Assembly: GCA_039583875.1 (NCBI GenBank)
Contig: CM077158.1
Coordinates: forward strand, 125,981,900 to 126,045,899
DNA: 64,000 bases
Direction: 5' to 3'
Origin: Platanthera guangdongensis
Taxonomy: Eukaryota > Streptophyta > Magnoliopsida > Asparagales > Orchidaceae
Shown: positions 1 through 11,179 of the stretch, one piece after another
How the letters are laid out: each line of letters starts with the position of its first letter
How positions within the stretch are numbered: the stretch's first letter is position 1
The notes under the pieces: generated by a model
What the model saw: the letters and a program-made list of their open reading frames with translations, nothing else
What the model was told of the DNA's origin: nothing
The model's database searches: none
Made by a program: the position numbers and the translations under genes

Positions 1-667
1 GATTTAGCCCTTCCTTCTATCAAATGTTGATGGTGTCAGGATGTGCACATAAGGGATGTATGTGGTTTTAGAAAAATTTGTTTTTCCTTGGATGTGCACA
101 TTGGTCAAATGTTGATCATGGTTAACTGTTAACCTATAATTGAAATCCCTTCATCAAATATTAATTGTTCGGATGCCTTCCGATGGATGACACTCTTCCT
201 GCCTCGATCGATGAAGTGTGGGCTTGCCAAAGCAAGGTGCATTAATCTATCTTGGTAAGGGTGCGAGCGGATAATTGTGATATCCCACTGTCGACATCGG
301 GTCCAGCTTAACTAGGTGACCTCAAAGGTTGAGTGCCTAGAGGCATAGGGTTCGCATGCACCATATGATGGATGCGAATAAGGAGTTATTCACCAACCAT
401 ACGAGAATTGCATGAGGATGCAATTGGCAAGCGTTGCCTACCTAAATAACCGCATCGTGAGAGGAAAGCCAAAGCTGACTCATTGTGTTGGTGAAATACG
501 GATCTTGTCCACTAAGAGAGTAGCTCGCATGAACTCTCCGAATTGTTAGTGAGGGCTATCAGTTCGAATAAAATAGTGGGAGTGTTTTAATTGAAGTCCA
601 AATTAAAATAAATTGTATTTGAAATTTTGGTACTGATTTTATTCTGCATAAATTCTTGTAGAATTCC
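1..667 (+). other. Copia-A 5' internal leader (noncoding)
   Basis: No coding region is seen. By position this is the untranslated leader between the missing 5' LTR and gag. A short stretch near 51-66 (GCACATAAGGGATGT) resembles one in the 3' LTR near 5673-5688 (GCACATAAGAGATGT), so part of the left edge might be old LTR; this is weak evidence. Confidence 0.45.
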
Positions 668-1978
668 ATGGAAAGTGTTTCACACTCCACATTGTCTCTG
701 AGAGCCATCCTTGAGAAGGATAAGCTCAGTGGGACTAATTACATGGACTGGTATAGGAACCTGAGAATTGTTCTCAGGCAAGAGCGAAAGCTCTATGTCT
801 TGGAAGAAGAAGCCCCCGAGGTGCCGACCGGGAATTCTTCCCATGCTGAGAAGGATACTTATAAGAAGTATACTGACGATGCTTTAGATGTCGAATGCCT
901 TATGCTTGCCACTATGAACTCTGAGCTTCAGAAGCAACATGAGAACATGGGGTGCAAGGAGATTGACGAGCATCTCAAGAAAATGTTTCAAGGGCAGGCT
1001 CGTCAAGAGAGGTTCGACATCACAAAAGTGTTGTTTCAGTGCAAGATGGGAGTTCGAGACTCAGTAGGGACTCACGTACTCAAAATGATTGGGTATATAG
1101 AGAACCTTGAAAGGCTGGGTTTTCCTCTTGGTCAAGAGTTGGCCACAGATCTGATCCTGCAATCGTTGCCGGACAGTTATGAGCAGTTCGTCTTGAACTA
1201 AAACATGAATGAAATAGACAAGACACTGCCCGAACTCCTAGGCATGTTGAGAACTGCTGAGATCAATATGAAGAAGGCCAAGCCTGCCAGCCCCATACTG
1301 ATGGTGCATAAGGGCAAGGGCAAGGCCAAGGGATCTAAGAAGACGAAGGTGGGACCTAAGTCATATCTTGAGCCCAAGTCTTCTGCACTGATGAAAAAGA
1401 AAAGGACGGTGAAGGAAGGAAAATGCCACCACTGTGGCAAGGCTGGTCATTGGCGGAGGAACTACCCTTCGTACATTGAGGGTCTGCAGAAATTAAAGGG
1501 AGGTATGACTTCCGCTTCTAATGTTTACGTTATAGAGATAAACCTTTCTGCTCCTTCATCTTGGGTATTGGATACCGGATGTGGTTCTCACATTTGTACA
1601 AATGTGCAGGAACTGGGAAGGAGAAGATTGCTGAGTAAAGGGGAGGTGGACCTCCGCGTCGGCAATGGAGCAAGAGTTGCTGCTGTAGCCGTAGGAGTTT
1701 ACCGTCTTTCTTTGCCCAGTGGGCTTGTAATAGAACTTGATAATTGTTATTTTGTTCCGGCCATAACTAAAAACATTATATCTATTTCATGTTTGGACAT
1801 GATTGGATTTTATTTTATAATTAAGAACAATTGTTGTTCTATATTTAAGAATGATGTTTGTTATGCTGTAGCCCAATTGTTTAATGGTCTTTATGTTTTG
1901 AACTTGGACCATCTGATCTGTAATGTAGAAAATAATAAAAGACTAAGAACAAATGACTCGAACCCTACTTTTCTCTAG
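668..1978 (+). pseudogene. gag: Copia-A gag and protease N-terminal part
   Basis: Reads in one frame from an ATG at 668, with an in-frame TAA at 1199-1201. The first part is a copia gag of the type that starts with a leucine-serine-rich segment and a 'DWYRNLRIVLRQE' motif. At 1424-1465 there is a CCHC zinc knuckle whose last Cys is replaced by Tyr (CHHCGKAGHWRRNY), so zinc binding is probably lost. The retroviral-type aspartic protease follows (WVLDTGCGSHICTN, active Asp in DTG) near 1563. The frame ends at TAG 1976-1978, where relatives usually have Trp before the HCRLGH motif of integrase, so TGG to TAG is the likely change. Gag would form the particle; the protease would cut the polyprotein. 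Confidence 0.9.
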
Positions 1979-2845
1979 CATTGTCGTTTGGGCCATATCA
2001 ACGAGAAGCGCATATCCAAGCTCCATAGAGATGGACTTTTGGACTCATTTGATTATGAATCATTTGAGCGATGCGAATCTTGTTTGTTAGGCAAGATGAC
2101 TAAAGCGCCTTTCACTGGTTATACTGCGAGGGCTGAGGATCTCTTGGGTGTTGTACATAGTGATGTATGCGGACCCATGAGTTCCATGGCTAGAGGTGGG
2201 TATTTCTACTTTGTTACATTTACTGATGATTTCAGTAGATACGGATATGTGTATCTTATGAAGTGCAAATCCGAGACCTTTGAAAAGTTCAAAGAGTTCA
2301 AGAATGAAGTAGAAAACCAGTTGGGTAAAAGGGTTAACGCACTCCGATCTGATCGAGGTGGCGAATACCTGAGTCATGAGTTCCGTGATCATCTGAAAGA
2401 GTGTGGTATTGTATCACAGCTCACTCCACCTAGAACACCACAACATAATGGTGTGTATGAGAGGAGAAATCGTACTCTATTAGACATGGTAGGTTTGATG
2501 ATGAGTCATGCAGACTTGCCTGTTTTCTTTTGGGGTTTTGCTTTAGAGACTGCTGCAATGACATTGAATCGCGCTCCAACAAAAACGGTTCTGAAGACAC
2601 CATATGAGATATGGACTGGGAAGCGTCCTAGTATGTCGTTCATTAAAATTTGGGGCTGTGAGGCATACGTGAGACGTCAAATGCCTGACAAGCTGGAACC
2701 CAAATCGGATAAATGTTATCTGGTGGGATATCCTAAGGAAACGAAAGGGTATTACTTTTACCTACCGTCTGAGTGCAAAGTGTTTGTCGCAAGGACTGGT
2801 GTCTTCTTAGAGAAAGAGTTCTTATCAAAAAGACTGAAAAGGTAG
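1979..2845 (+). pseudogene. int: Copia-A integrase
   Basis: Same frame as gag/protease, directly after the TAG at 1976-1978. Opens with the zinc-binding HHCC module (HCRLGH ... CESCLLGK), then the catalytic core: Asp in HSDVCGP, Asp in RSDRGGEY and Glu in NGVYERRNR, so all three DDE residues are present. A GKRPSMSFIKIWGCEAYV segment follows, as in copia integrase C-termini. The frame stops at 2843-2845 and the next part is in another frame. Would insert element cDNA into the genome if a full polyprotein were made. Confidence 0.92.
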
Positions 2846-2873
2846 AGCTTGAAGAAGTTCAAAACCACATGTA

Positions 2874-4626
2874 GTGAATGAACCAGAATTGGATTTTGAG
2901 ACAGGACTACAAGATGTTGTAGCTAGAGTACCTGCTCAAGGAACACAAGTCCTACGTAGATCTGGTAGACCGAGGTTTGAGCCTGAGAGATATGAATTTC
3001 TCGTGTCTCAAATAGGTAATGTGTTGGTTATGGATCATGATGATGAACCAGCAACCTACCAAGAGGCTATGAATGGACCGGACTCCGACAAATGGCTTGA
3101 GGCTATGAAATCTGAAATGGACTCCATGTATGCAAACCAAGTTTGGAACTTGGTGGAACCACTTGAAGGGGTACGACCCATAGGGTGCAAGTGGGTCTTC
3201 AAGAAGAAGACCGACATGGATGGGAATATACAGACATTCAAAGGGCGACTGGTGGCTAAGGGTTTCAAGCAAATTCATGGTATTGACTATGATGAGACCT
3301 TTTCCCCTGTTGCTATGGTAAAGTCCATAAGGATATTGCTTGCTATTGCTGCGTATTATGACTACGAGATCTGGCAGATGGATGTCAAAACGGCTTTCCT
3401 TAATGGAAACCTCCTTGAGGAAGTGTATATGACACAACCCGAGGGTTTTGTATCCCCAGATGAAGCCACTAAAATATGCAAGCTGAATAAGTCCATATAT
3501 GGACTGAAACAGGCCTCTCGAAGTTGGAATCTTCGTTTTGATGAGAAAATCAAAGAGTTTGGTTTCATCAAGAATGAAGATGAGCCTTGTGTTTACAAGC
3601 GAATCAGTGGGAGCATTGTTGTCTTCCTGATATTGTATGTAGATGACATACTGTTGATTGAGAATGACATTCCTACCCTGAAAGTTGTTAAGAACAACCT
3701 AGGGAACAGCTTTTCAATGAAGGATTTGGGTGAAGCGACTTATATACTTGGTATTAAAATCTATAGAGATAGATCGAAGAAGTTGCTGGGTTTGACCCAG
3801 AGTACGTACATCGAAAAGGTGTTGAAGCGGTTCAACATGCTTGAGTCCAAGAAAGGATTTTTGCCCATGTCTCATGTTGTGAATCTCTCTAAGGACCAGT
3901 GTCCAAAGTCTTGTGAAGATAAGGACCGCATGAAGTTGATTCCATATGCTTCGGCAATTGGATCAATCATGTACGCGATGTTATGTACTCGACCCGATGT
4001 CTCCTTTGCTTTGAGCATGACTAGCAGGTATCAGTCAGACCCCGGTGAGTGTCACTGGATTGCAGTCAAGAATGTCCTGAAGTACTTGAGAAGGACTAAG
4101 GATGTGTTCTTGGTGTATGGTGGAGAGGAAGAGCTCGTTGTAAGTGGTTACACGGATGCTAGCTTCCAAACTGATCGAGACGACTCCAAGTCTCAGTCAG
4201 GTTTTGTGTTTTGCCTGAATGGAGGAGCTGTGAGCTGGAAGAGTTCCAAGCAAGAGACAGTTGCTGATTCTACAACAGAGGCCGAGTATATCGCCGCAGC
4301 TAATGCAGCGAAGGAGGCTGTATTGATTAGGAAATTCATCGGCGAGCTTCGATGTAGTTCCTAGCATTGTTGGTCCCGTAGTTCTCTACTGTGATAACAA
4401 TGGTGCAATTGCACAATCTAAGGAACCTAGATCCCATCAGCGCTCCAAGCACATACTTCGGCGGTTTCATCTTATTCGTGAGATTGTCGAACGAGGAGAT
4501 GTGAACATTTGCAGAGTGCCGACTGAGGAAAATATTGCGGATCCGCTGACAAAGCCTCTCGCGCAGAGAAAGCATGATGGTCATACTAGATCGATGGGTA
4601 TACGATACCTAAATGATCAACTCTAG
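2874..4626 (+). pseudogene. pol: Copia-A reverse transcriptase and RNase H
   Basis: Contains the copia RT hallmarks: GCKWVFKKK, LVAKGFKQ, the first catalytic Asp in QMDVKTAFLNG and LYVDDILL. The RNase H follows (GYTDASF, STTEAEY). The frame ends at 4362-4364, but the remaining RNase H motifs (LYCDNNGAIAQ, SKHI, ENIADPLTKPL) are readable from 4351 to a stop at 4624-4626 in the next frame. One extra base near 4350 explains this. Together these parts would copy element RNA to DNA and remove the RNA strand. Confidence 0.92.
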
Positions 4627-5595
4627 CGAGAATCTTGTGGATTGCATGTAAATATGTATTTTGTTGGCTATTTGTTCATATGATGAACATTGTACCCTGT
4701 TTTTCTCTTACAATTAATGGCAAGTTCTTTTATTATGAGTTTTTCTATTTGATAGTTAAATGTTAACATAATAGATACCCTTAGAATGTTCGCTTCCATG
4801 GGACGTCAAGTACATGACTTGAATGTGAGAGCCTGTGATTTATTTGAAGCTTCATTCTTAAAAGGTCCCTGGTCGAGTATCATCATAGAAGCTAAGGGTG
4901 ATGATGGTACATGAAGGCTAGCACGTGCGTTGACTGATGACCGGTTCTCACAGGTCATGATATTGTGATATCAAGTCATCACGTGGGTACTTGTTAGTGA
5001 ACAAGTTGTACTGGACAGACCCAACCTGAGAGTACTCTATGGATTGTCATCCAATCGTGTCACGAGTAGGTCTCAATTGACAATGGTGTTGTGGTCCTTT
5101 GACCTGAAGTCACAGCATTCATCAAGTGAGGAAGAGCGTGCTTTGATGCCATCTAAAGTCTTCCTTGAGAAAGGTTGATGATAAGGGTGGTTGTTGGGCA
5201 TGTTACGAATCATTTGGGTGTTTGTGTGTGAGCAGATATGGAATTTGTCCTCCTGTATGACAGGAGTTGCATCCATGGGCCCCTTGATGGAAGTGGACTG
5301 AGAAATGCATGGCCATGCTTGGTTGAGTCAATATGTGATATTGGACTCACCATTCTCTGGAAGTCCGTCCTATATCAAGAATACTTGGATTGAGCTATTA
5401 CGAGGGTGACACGGTCCATGCCTCTAGTTCTTTCCGGATGTAAGGGACAAAGGGACAAAGACAACGCTGATACATTGGTCATAAAGGCTTATGAGTTATA
5501 AACTCTTATTGCTTGGGGAGCAATGATGCATTGCTAGATGCCGCTCATTGTTTGTGAGGTTTTTGGTTTGATACTTTCAAGATCAAGTGGGAGTC
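4627..5595 (+). other. Copia-A 3' internal noncoding region with polypurine tract
   Basis: About 970 bases with no supported coding region between the RNase H stop and the LTR. It ends in a purine-rich stretch (CAAGTGGGAGTC, 5584-5595) directly abutting the LTR start TGTTGG. That is the expected site for priming plus-strand DNA synthesis. Confidence 0.75.
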
Positions 5596-5809
5596 TGTTG
5601 GAGTTACCATGGTGATCTAGAAGTGGTCAAACATGTAATCTCACTGCCAACGCGATATGAGCCTGCAGGGTCGCACATAAGAGATGTGGAGAAGTTGGAT
5701 GATTGACTGTGTTGGTAAAGGTTACCAATCACCGACCTGAATGGGGTTGTGGGCAAAGTGTTGCCTTAAAGGAGAGTCGAGCTGGTCAAAGTGTTGCCTT
5801 GGTGGATTG

Positions 5810-6122
5810 GTGCTCGGATTCTCGCCGATCGACGAGAATCGTCGAGTAGTGTACTCTGATTCTTGCCGATCGACGAGAATCGTCGACCCTGTTCGACGTG
5901 TATCGTCGGTGATTCTCGACGATCGACGAGAATCGTCAACCTACGATTCGACGTGAATCATCGGGCATTCTCACCGATTGATTCTCGCCGAATCTGCTGG
6001 TGATTCTCGCCGACCGATTCTCGCTGACTGGTTCTCTCCGATCCTAGCTGATACTCGCCGATCCTTAGTGATTCTCGATGATCGATTCTCACCGATCGGC
6101 TGGTGATTCTCGCCGATTCTGG
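5810..6122 (+). repeat. Palindromic GATTCTCG/CGAGAATC cluster in Copia-A U3
   Basis: Roughly a dozen imperfect copies of a unit built on GATTCTCGCCGATCGACGAG followed by AATCGTCG. The best copies (5828-5855, 5869-5886, 5911-5938) are near-perfect inverted repeats centred on GATC and could form hairpins. Copies decay toward the right. The cluster ends about 60 bases upstream of the TATA box. Confidence 0.85.
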
Positions 6123-6183
6123 AACCCTTATTCTTGGGTGGTCTGCGGATAGCGACACTCCTAAGTCTATTTTATACTTTAGG

Positions 6184-6192
6184 TATAAATAG
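6184..6192 (+). promoter_or_regulatory. TATA box of Copia-A LTR
   Basis: TATAAATAG in the LTR, on the same strand as the polyprotein, preceded by a reiterated U3 and followed by a typical R/U5 with CTTCCGCTGCG near the LTR end. Confidence 0.7.
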
Positions 6193-6789
6193 AATACTTA
6201 GGGTTTTTCGGGATACTTCTGTTCCTTGCGTGCTGATCGAATCCCGCGACGGAAGAGTTCTGTTCCGCGATCGTTCCGTCGATCCCGAATCCCGCCGCCG
6301 ACGGAAGTGTTCTGCCGCCGCCGTATTCGCTCCGTTGACCTTCTTCTCTCTGGCGATCGTCGCCGGTGTTGCAATCCCTGGCGCGGACCTAGCAGTCCGT
6401 GGGAAAGCAAGGTGCGGTCTTCATCCTTCCGATCTTCCGTGCGACGGAAAGTTCGGCGTTCTCCCGCTCGTGTGGATTTCTGCAGAGACATGGACATTAT
6501 TCCACGTAGAACTCGCCACCAGCAAGAACCGGAAGCTTGGAGCATCTCCGTTGAGTTGTGACTCAACGCCACCGAGGTAATTTTTGCCTAGTTGTTTGTT
6601 AACTTCTTGATTCAACTATTATGGCCCGATCCCATCTCTTTTGGGTTTTCTTGATGTTTTTATTCTTCCGCTGCGTGCACAAGCGTTGTGCCATCCTCAT
6701 AGAGAAACCCAACATAGATCCCATCAGGAACAACCCCCAGCCGTTGGATCACCAATTAAAGAAACGAACGGCTTTGATTCGGTTCTGAA

Positions 6790-7426
6790 ATGTCCAATCT
6801 GGACCGAACACGGCCTGGTACACGCCCGTGTCCAGGGCCGTGTCCCTCATTCGCCGTCAAAATCGACACGCCTGGAACATCACACGGTCATCGAACACGC
6901 CCTTGTTCGAGCCAACATGCCCGTGTTCCAACTGACACGGCTATGTGGCCGACCGTGTACCCCCATTGATTTAACCCGAAAAGAACCCGAGAACTACACG
7001 GGTTCTTGGACACGCTCGTGTCCTTGCCCGTGTCTACCTCAACATGCCTGGGCTCCAGGCTGTGTACACAGTCTCGACACTCGACACTTCATCGAGCGAA
7101 GTTCGTCTACCTAACGACACGGCCTTGGACACGCCCATGTCCTAGGCCGTGTGCCTTGTCTCGACACTTCGTCGAGCGAAATTCATCGACATCCTAGGCC
7201 GATCGTCGACACGGCCTTGACACGCTCTGCGACACGCCCGTGTCGCAGGTCGTGTTCTCTGCTCGATAATCATCGACTCCAAAATCGTCGACCTCTCGAC
7301 CAAAACATCGAATCCAGCCTGACACGCCCTGGGACACGCCCATGTCCTAGGCCGTGTGCCTACTACCAGATTCCAAATCTGGCCCAAAATGTCCCCCGTC
7401 GCTCTTTTGAGTTTCGGGGCGTTACA
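6790..7426 (-). repeat. Fragment of a chromovirus-type LTR with GACACGG/CACGCCCGTGTC repeats
   Basis: On the minus strand it begins TGTAACGCCCCGAAACTC at 7426, the LTR start style of plant Tekay/Del chromoviruses and close to the start of the Tekay-A LTR at 54455. The expected other end (TGTCACAACCC on plus) is not found, so the left side is truncated, probably where Copia-A ends. It is filled with reiterated GACACGGCC / CACGCCCGTGTC units and with TCGACACTTCGTCGAGCG units. Small open frames across it have no family features and are left out. Left boundary approximate. Confidence 0.6.
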
Positions 7427-7858
7427 CCTTCTGTCTATATGTAGACATTATAGTGAATTTAGATTGATCTGCTCCTTCTGCTCTGGCTCTGTTAATTTTA
7501 GATAACCCAATCAACTCTTGGAATTTGGCCATCCTGAAATTAGGATATAATTCAGGTTCATAGGTTAAAGAGAGAGGTCTCTCTAGATTTGATTTAAGAG
7601 CGTCCTGAGAAGACTTTTGAGGATTTTTGAAAAGAATGGATTGCTGTTCAAAGTTGGTTTAACGGTTAGACTGTTGAGGTTGGCCTGAATAATAAGACCA
7701 TGGAGGCCTACATTGACTATACTTCTCATCTGGTCTGAAAGACAGATGGGAGGCTAGCCTTGGAGACTGAGAACTACTTGAGGCTGGCTTCTGAGTCTTA
7801 AAAACATTTCCTGATGCACCTGCAACAGGAGGAGGAGGAGGAGGAGGTCCTCTCCCGG
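7427..7858 (-). pseudogene. SIRE-A env-like region, distal part (left of Athila-A)
   Basis: Minus-strand reading that continues the SIRE-A coding region at 17760 and above once Athila-A is removed: the two sides meet in frame through the GCAGA target duplication, giving residues PRQ then TGRG. It has a poly-proline run, a Ser/Gln-rich part and a segment with FRPDEKYSQ. One in-frame TAA interrupts it near 7659; reading is then open again until the chromovirus LTR at 7426. No catalytic domain recognised; function unknown. Confidence 0.6.
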
Positions 7859-7863
7859 TCTGC
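7859..7863. repeat. Target site duplication TCTGC (left) of Athila-A
   Basis: TCTGC immediately before the left LTR; an identical TCTGC sits at 17755-17759 immediately after the right LTR. Confidence 0.95.
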
Positions 7864-8149
7864 TGAGGAGTCCCGTTTATATAGGTTTTTGCGGACTCAT
7901 CTGGGATGTTTTTCCTGTCTTTGCACTTCACGTTTTAGTTATTTTCATTGATATTTCATTACTGCTGCATTTCACGTTTAGTGCACCTTTCTAGCCCGAG
8001 GGTGCGCAATTGCGCATTCGTTTGCTGGGGGTATGCACTTGGTGCTCCAAGGTGCTCGTTCCAGTATTTTTATTACTTTTTGTTGATTGCTGGAGGGTCC
8101 TCCGTTGCTAGTATTTTTGTGTGCAGGTGGTCAATTTTCCCTTCTTCAG

Positions 8150-8585
8150 AATGCTGATTTGAGGAAACCGCACGACCGTGCGTTTTATTGGCGCATGATT
8201 TGTTTCCATCGTGCGTTTTCCTGCAGATTATTTTGGAAGATTGACCGGCCTGTGCGATTGCTTCACGCACGGTTTCATCGGAACCGTGCGCGAAGGAAAC
8301 ACACGGTTTTCCTGTAGCCTTTTGGTTTTTCTCTGTTCTGTGGCTGGTCGTGCGTCTTCTTCATGCACGGGCAGAAGCGCCCGTGCGCGCGTTAACGCAC
8401 AATTTTTCCAGGTTGCCTGCATTTTCTGCTTGGTGTCGCTACCCGTGCGAATTACTTCACGCACGGGCGGAATCGCCCGTGTGTGAGTAAAATCTCACGG
8501 GTCAACGGTTCTTCTTCCTCTAGCGCACCCAGGTTATTAATATCACACAGTTCATGCACGGTCGTGCGCCAGACCGTGCGTGACC
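8150..8585 (+). repeat. CGCACGG/CCGTGCG palindromic cluster in Athila-A U3
   Basis: Many short inverted units such as CGCACGACCGTGCG, CACGCACGG and CCGTGCGCG crowd about 430 bases and end just upstream of the TATA-like site at 8603. The right LTR has the same cluster at 16430-16855. Confidence 0.85.
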
Positions 8586-8602
8586 AATTTTTCTGACTTT
8601 TA

Positions 8603-8613
8603 CTATTTAAGCC
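8603..8613 (+). promoter_or_regulatory. TATA-like box of Athila-A 5' LTR
   Basis: CTATTTAAGCC, conserved at 16866-16876 in the other LTR, and placed directly after the palindrome cluster. Inferred core promoter. Confidence 0.5.
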
Positions 8614-9496
8614 GCAGATTTCTCCTGGACTGGATACTCACGTTTTTCCCCCACCATTTCAGCCCATTGCAGTGGGAACTTGCCACTCCAGCCGTCATTG
8701 TATCTCTCCTCCTTAGAGGGTTGATCCGGCCACCCTTTCTCCTCCAAAGAGCTTGCAAAAGCCTTGTCTCCAGCCACCACCGCCATTGCCGACCTCCAAG
8801 TTGCTGTTCGGGTTCTTTGTTGCTGAACTTGTGAAGCATTTTGCTCCGATCTGCATCAGCAACTACAACACGAAGAAGCCGGTTGTGAAGAAGGAAGTGA
8901 CAGCCCTTCGGGATACCGGATTCCTTCCAAAGACCGAGCTAGGACGAGGCTCGATAACCCTCGCTTCCGGCCGCGAACCATTGAGAGTCTTCGAGTGCTT
9001 TGTTGTATTTCTTTCCCCCTTTTTCTTGGATTTATGTTAAACTGAACTTGTGCTAGTTAGCTTGAGATTTATTAACTATGTTTTGTTCAAGGTCTTGTTA
9101 CGGTTTTGTACGGTGATTCCTTGTTCATGATATATGTTGATTAGTTTCCTCCTTGTTAGAGAAAGTCATTTAGGAGCCGTTCTAGCGACTGCTAGAAGCG
9201 CGCGTTGCGAAGAGGTGTTTACGACCCTTGTTAGTTCATTTGTCTCCGCTATTAATCCTTGGAGTAATTCACCCTGGCGACGCGGTGACGGCGACCCGCA
9301 CTAGTTTGTTGTTGCTTAGTGTAGGAAAATCGAAATCAAAAATCTCGATTTTATTTAGCACTTTCATTCATTTCTCTGAAAGCGAAATCTATGCTCCCTA
9401 CTTGCACTCTGTGTGAGATCGATACTTGGGGAAGCTACTCCTCCATTTTATTACTTGGCCCTGAACGGTAATCTTACCTCCAGTGCATCAAGTTTT

Positions 9497-9514
9497 TGGC
9501 GCCGTTGCCGGGGA
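9497..9514 (+). other. Primer-binding site (tRNA-Asp) of Athila-A
   Basis: TGGCGCCGTTGCCGGGGA, six bases after the LTR end, is the exact complement of the 3' end of plant tRNA-Asp(GTC) including CCA. This primer is typical of Athila-type elements. Confidence 0.95.
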
Positions 9515-9660
9515 GTGCAACTGTTGTGTGGATTTCATTTCTTTTGGGAAAACTTTGTGAGTGTTGCTTGTATTTTTAGAAATTTGGAGGCTATTTGATG
9601 ATTCCATCCCTTTATGTACTCAGATTGTTCAGTTCGATTTTTACCATAGGATAATTAAAA

Positions 9661-11166
9661 ATGCAGGACATTATGATAGCCTCTAACCACACGGTGGATA
9701 ACTTTGAGCTGTCCGCAGATCTGATCGAGTTTGTCCCGCAGTATTGTTTATTTCATGGGTTCTAAGGAGAGAATGAGAGGGCTCATCTCGATAGCTTTTT
9801 GGAGCTTCGTGGCTCTTTTTGCTATGCTGGGAAACTGCAGTATGTGGCTATGATTAGGCTTTTCGCATTTTCTCTTGCAGGGAAGGCTAGACAATGGTAT
9901 ATGGACATCTTCCGGAGTGTGCTGGCTTCGTGGAAGTGTGTTGAAGTTCAATTCCTCGGAAAGTTCTGTTTGCGCACGTTGTTGACATAGGTGAATTTAG
10001 AACTGGTCTCATTCACACAGGCTCCCAGTGAGTCTCTCTGTGAGGCTTGGGAAAGATTCCAGCTGTTACGATCGAGGTGCTCAGGGCTGGATACCTCTGG
10101 AGTGCCATTTTTGCAAGCTTTTTATTTCGGTATTCATGAGAGGTTTTGATACCTGTTCGACATAGCCGCTGGTTGTGCCCTCCTTAACAGGACTACGGAT
10201 GATGCTTGGCGAATCGTGGCTGATGTGGTGTGTTCGAGTAGTTTGTGGAAGATGCTTCCCGTGACTGAGGTGGACGGCAGCTCTGGCTTCAGAACTAACA
10301 ATACGGGGGTGAGCGAACGTCTTTTTTGTGGTTTTCTGGAATGGTTTGAAAGAAGGTGGCAGTCCCAAGCCGTAATATTGTGACAGCTACAAGATATCAT
10401 CGCCGCTGTTGGTAAGATGTTGAATTTGTGGGTATGCTATCCAGCTGAAACTGTTAATGCTATGAACCTCAGAAGTGGTAGGTTGGTAGAGAATCCTGCA
10501 CTTCAGGAGGACCTGTATTCTGAACGTCAGGTTGAGCGTTGTACCAATGTGCCTTCCGAGGAACCGTCAGTGAGTTTTACACCTAAAGTGCAAACTCAGC
10601 CAGCGTAACCCCCATTTCCGCATAGGTTACAGAATATCAGAAAGGAGAGGCAGTAGCAAAAGTTTCAGGATATTTTGAAAGGGATTCAGGTTAACATTCC
10701 CATGGTGGATTTGCTGACTCAAGTGCCTCACTATGTGAAGTGCTTGAAAGATCTTTTGGCCAAACATCGGGCCTTTGAGTTATGCGGTAGTATTTCGATC
10801 CGGGAGTATTGCCCCACTATGGCAGTACGACATTGGCCTCTGAAACAAAAAGATCAGGGGAGCTTTACGATTTCTTGCGCCATTGGGCGATCCGTGATTA
10901 GACGGGCTTTACGCAATTCAGGAGCGTCTATCAACCTCATGCCGCTATCCTTCTTCCGTGAGCTAGACTCTGGGTTTATCAGGCCCACTAATGTCATTCT
11001 ACAGTTGGCTGATCGGTCGAAGAAGAAACCTGTGGGAAAGATCTCACGGTTGCTGTTAACGGGTTGGCCTGTCCGACGGACTTTGTTATACTTGACATTG
11101 ATAACACGTCTGACGCTCGCATTATTTAGGGCGGCCATTCCTTGCCACTGCCAGGGCCATCCTTGA
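9661..11166 (+). pseudogene. gag: Athila-A gag and protease
   Basis: One frame from ATG 9661, broken by about six nonsense codons (first near 9763, others near 9988, 10147, 10380, 10606 and 10652). Gag features: the LRLF-type line FAFSLAGKARQWYMD and the AMNLRSGR motif that precedes protease in Athila elements (near 10460). The protease segment (ALRNSGASINLMP, near 10910) has Asn where the family has the catalytic Asp. The conserved VILQLADRS follows. Even a restored frame would therefore lack protease activity. Confidence 0.85.
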
Positions 11167-11179
11167 TGCGGAGAAGGGT

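Larger units (their letters stand above)
1..6714 (+). mobile_element. Copia-A: Ty1/copia LTR retrotransposon, 5' end outside window, decayed
   Basis: Plus-strand element with gag, protease, integrase, RT and RNase H in copia order, then a 3' noncoding region, polypurine tract and one 3' LTR (5596-6714). The 5' LTR is not in the window: bases 1-667 show no copy of the 3' LTR promoter, no CCAACA end and no TGGTATCAGAGC primer site. The polyprotein is broken by stops at 1199-1201 and 1976-1978, a break at 2845-2874 and a frameshift near 4350, so the copy cannot make its own proteins. Lineage within copia not assigned. Confidence 0.9.
5596..6714 (+). repeat. Copia-A 3' LTR
   Basis: Starts TGTTGG right after the polypurine tract and ends CCAACA at 6709-6714, giving the inverted ends expected of an LTR (1119 bases). 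Contains a TATA box at 6184-6192 and a cluster of palindromic motifs in the U3 part upstream. The end was chosen by the matching terminal inverted repeat; no second copy is in the window to confirm it. Confidence 0.75.
7864..9490 (+). repeat. Athila-A 5' LTR
   Basis: Begins TGAGGAGTCCCG and ends GTGCATCA, matching the right copy throughout. Contains a CGCACGG/CCGTGCG cluster followed by a TATA-like CTATTTAAGCC at 8603-8613. Open frames in it (for example around 8753-9040, repeated at 16930-17304) are LTR sequence without family features. Confidence 0.95.

Noticed and set aside
6134..6580. Open frames of 110-150 codons within the Copia-A LTR
   Set aside because: They start at or around the LTR TATA box, overlap each other in different frames and strands, and show no domain.
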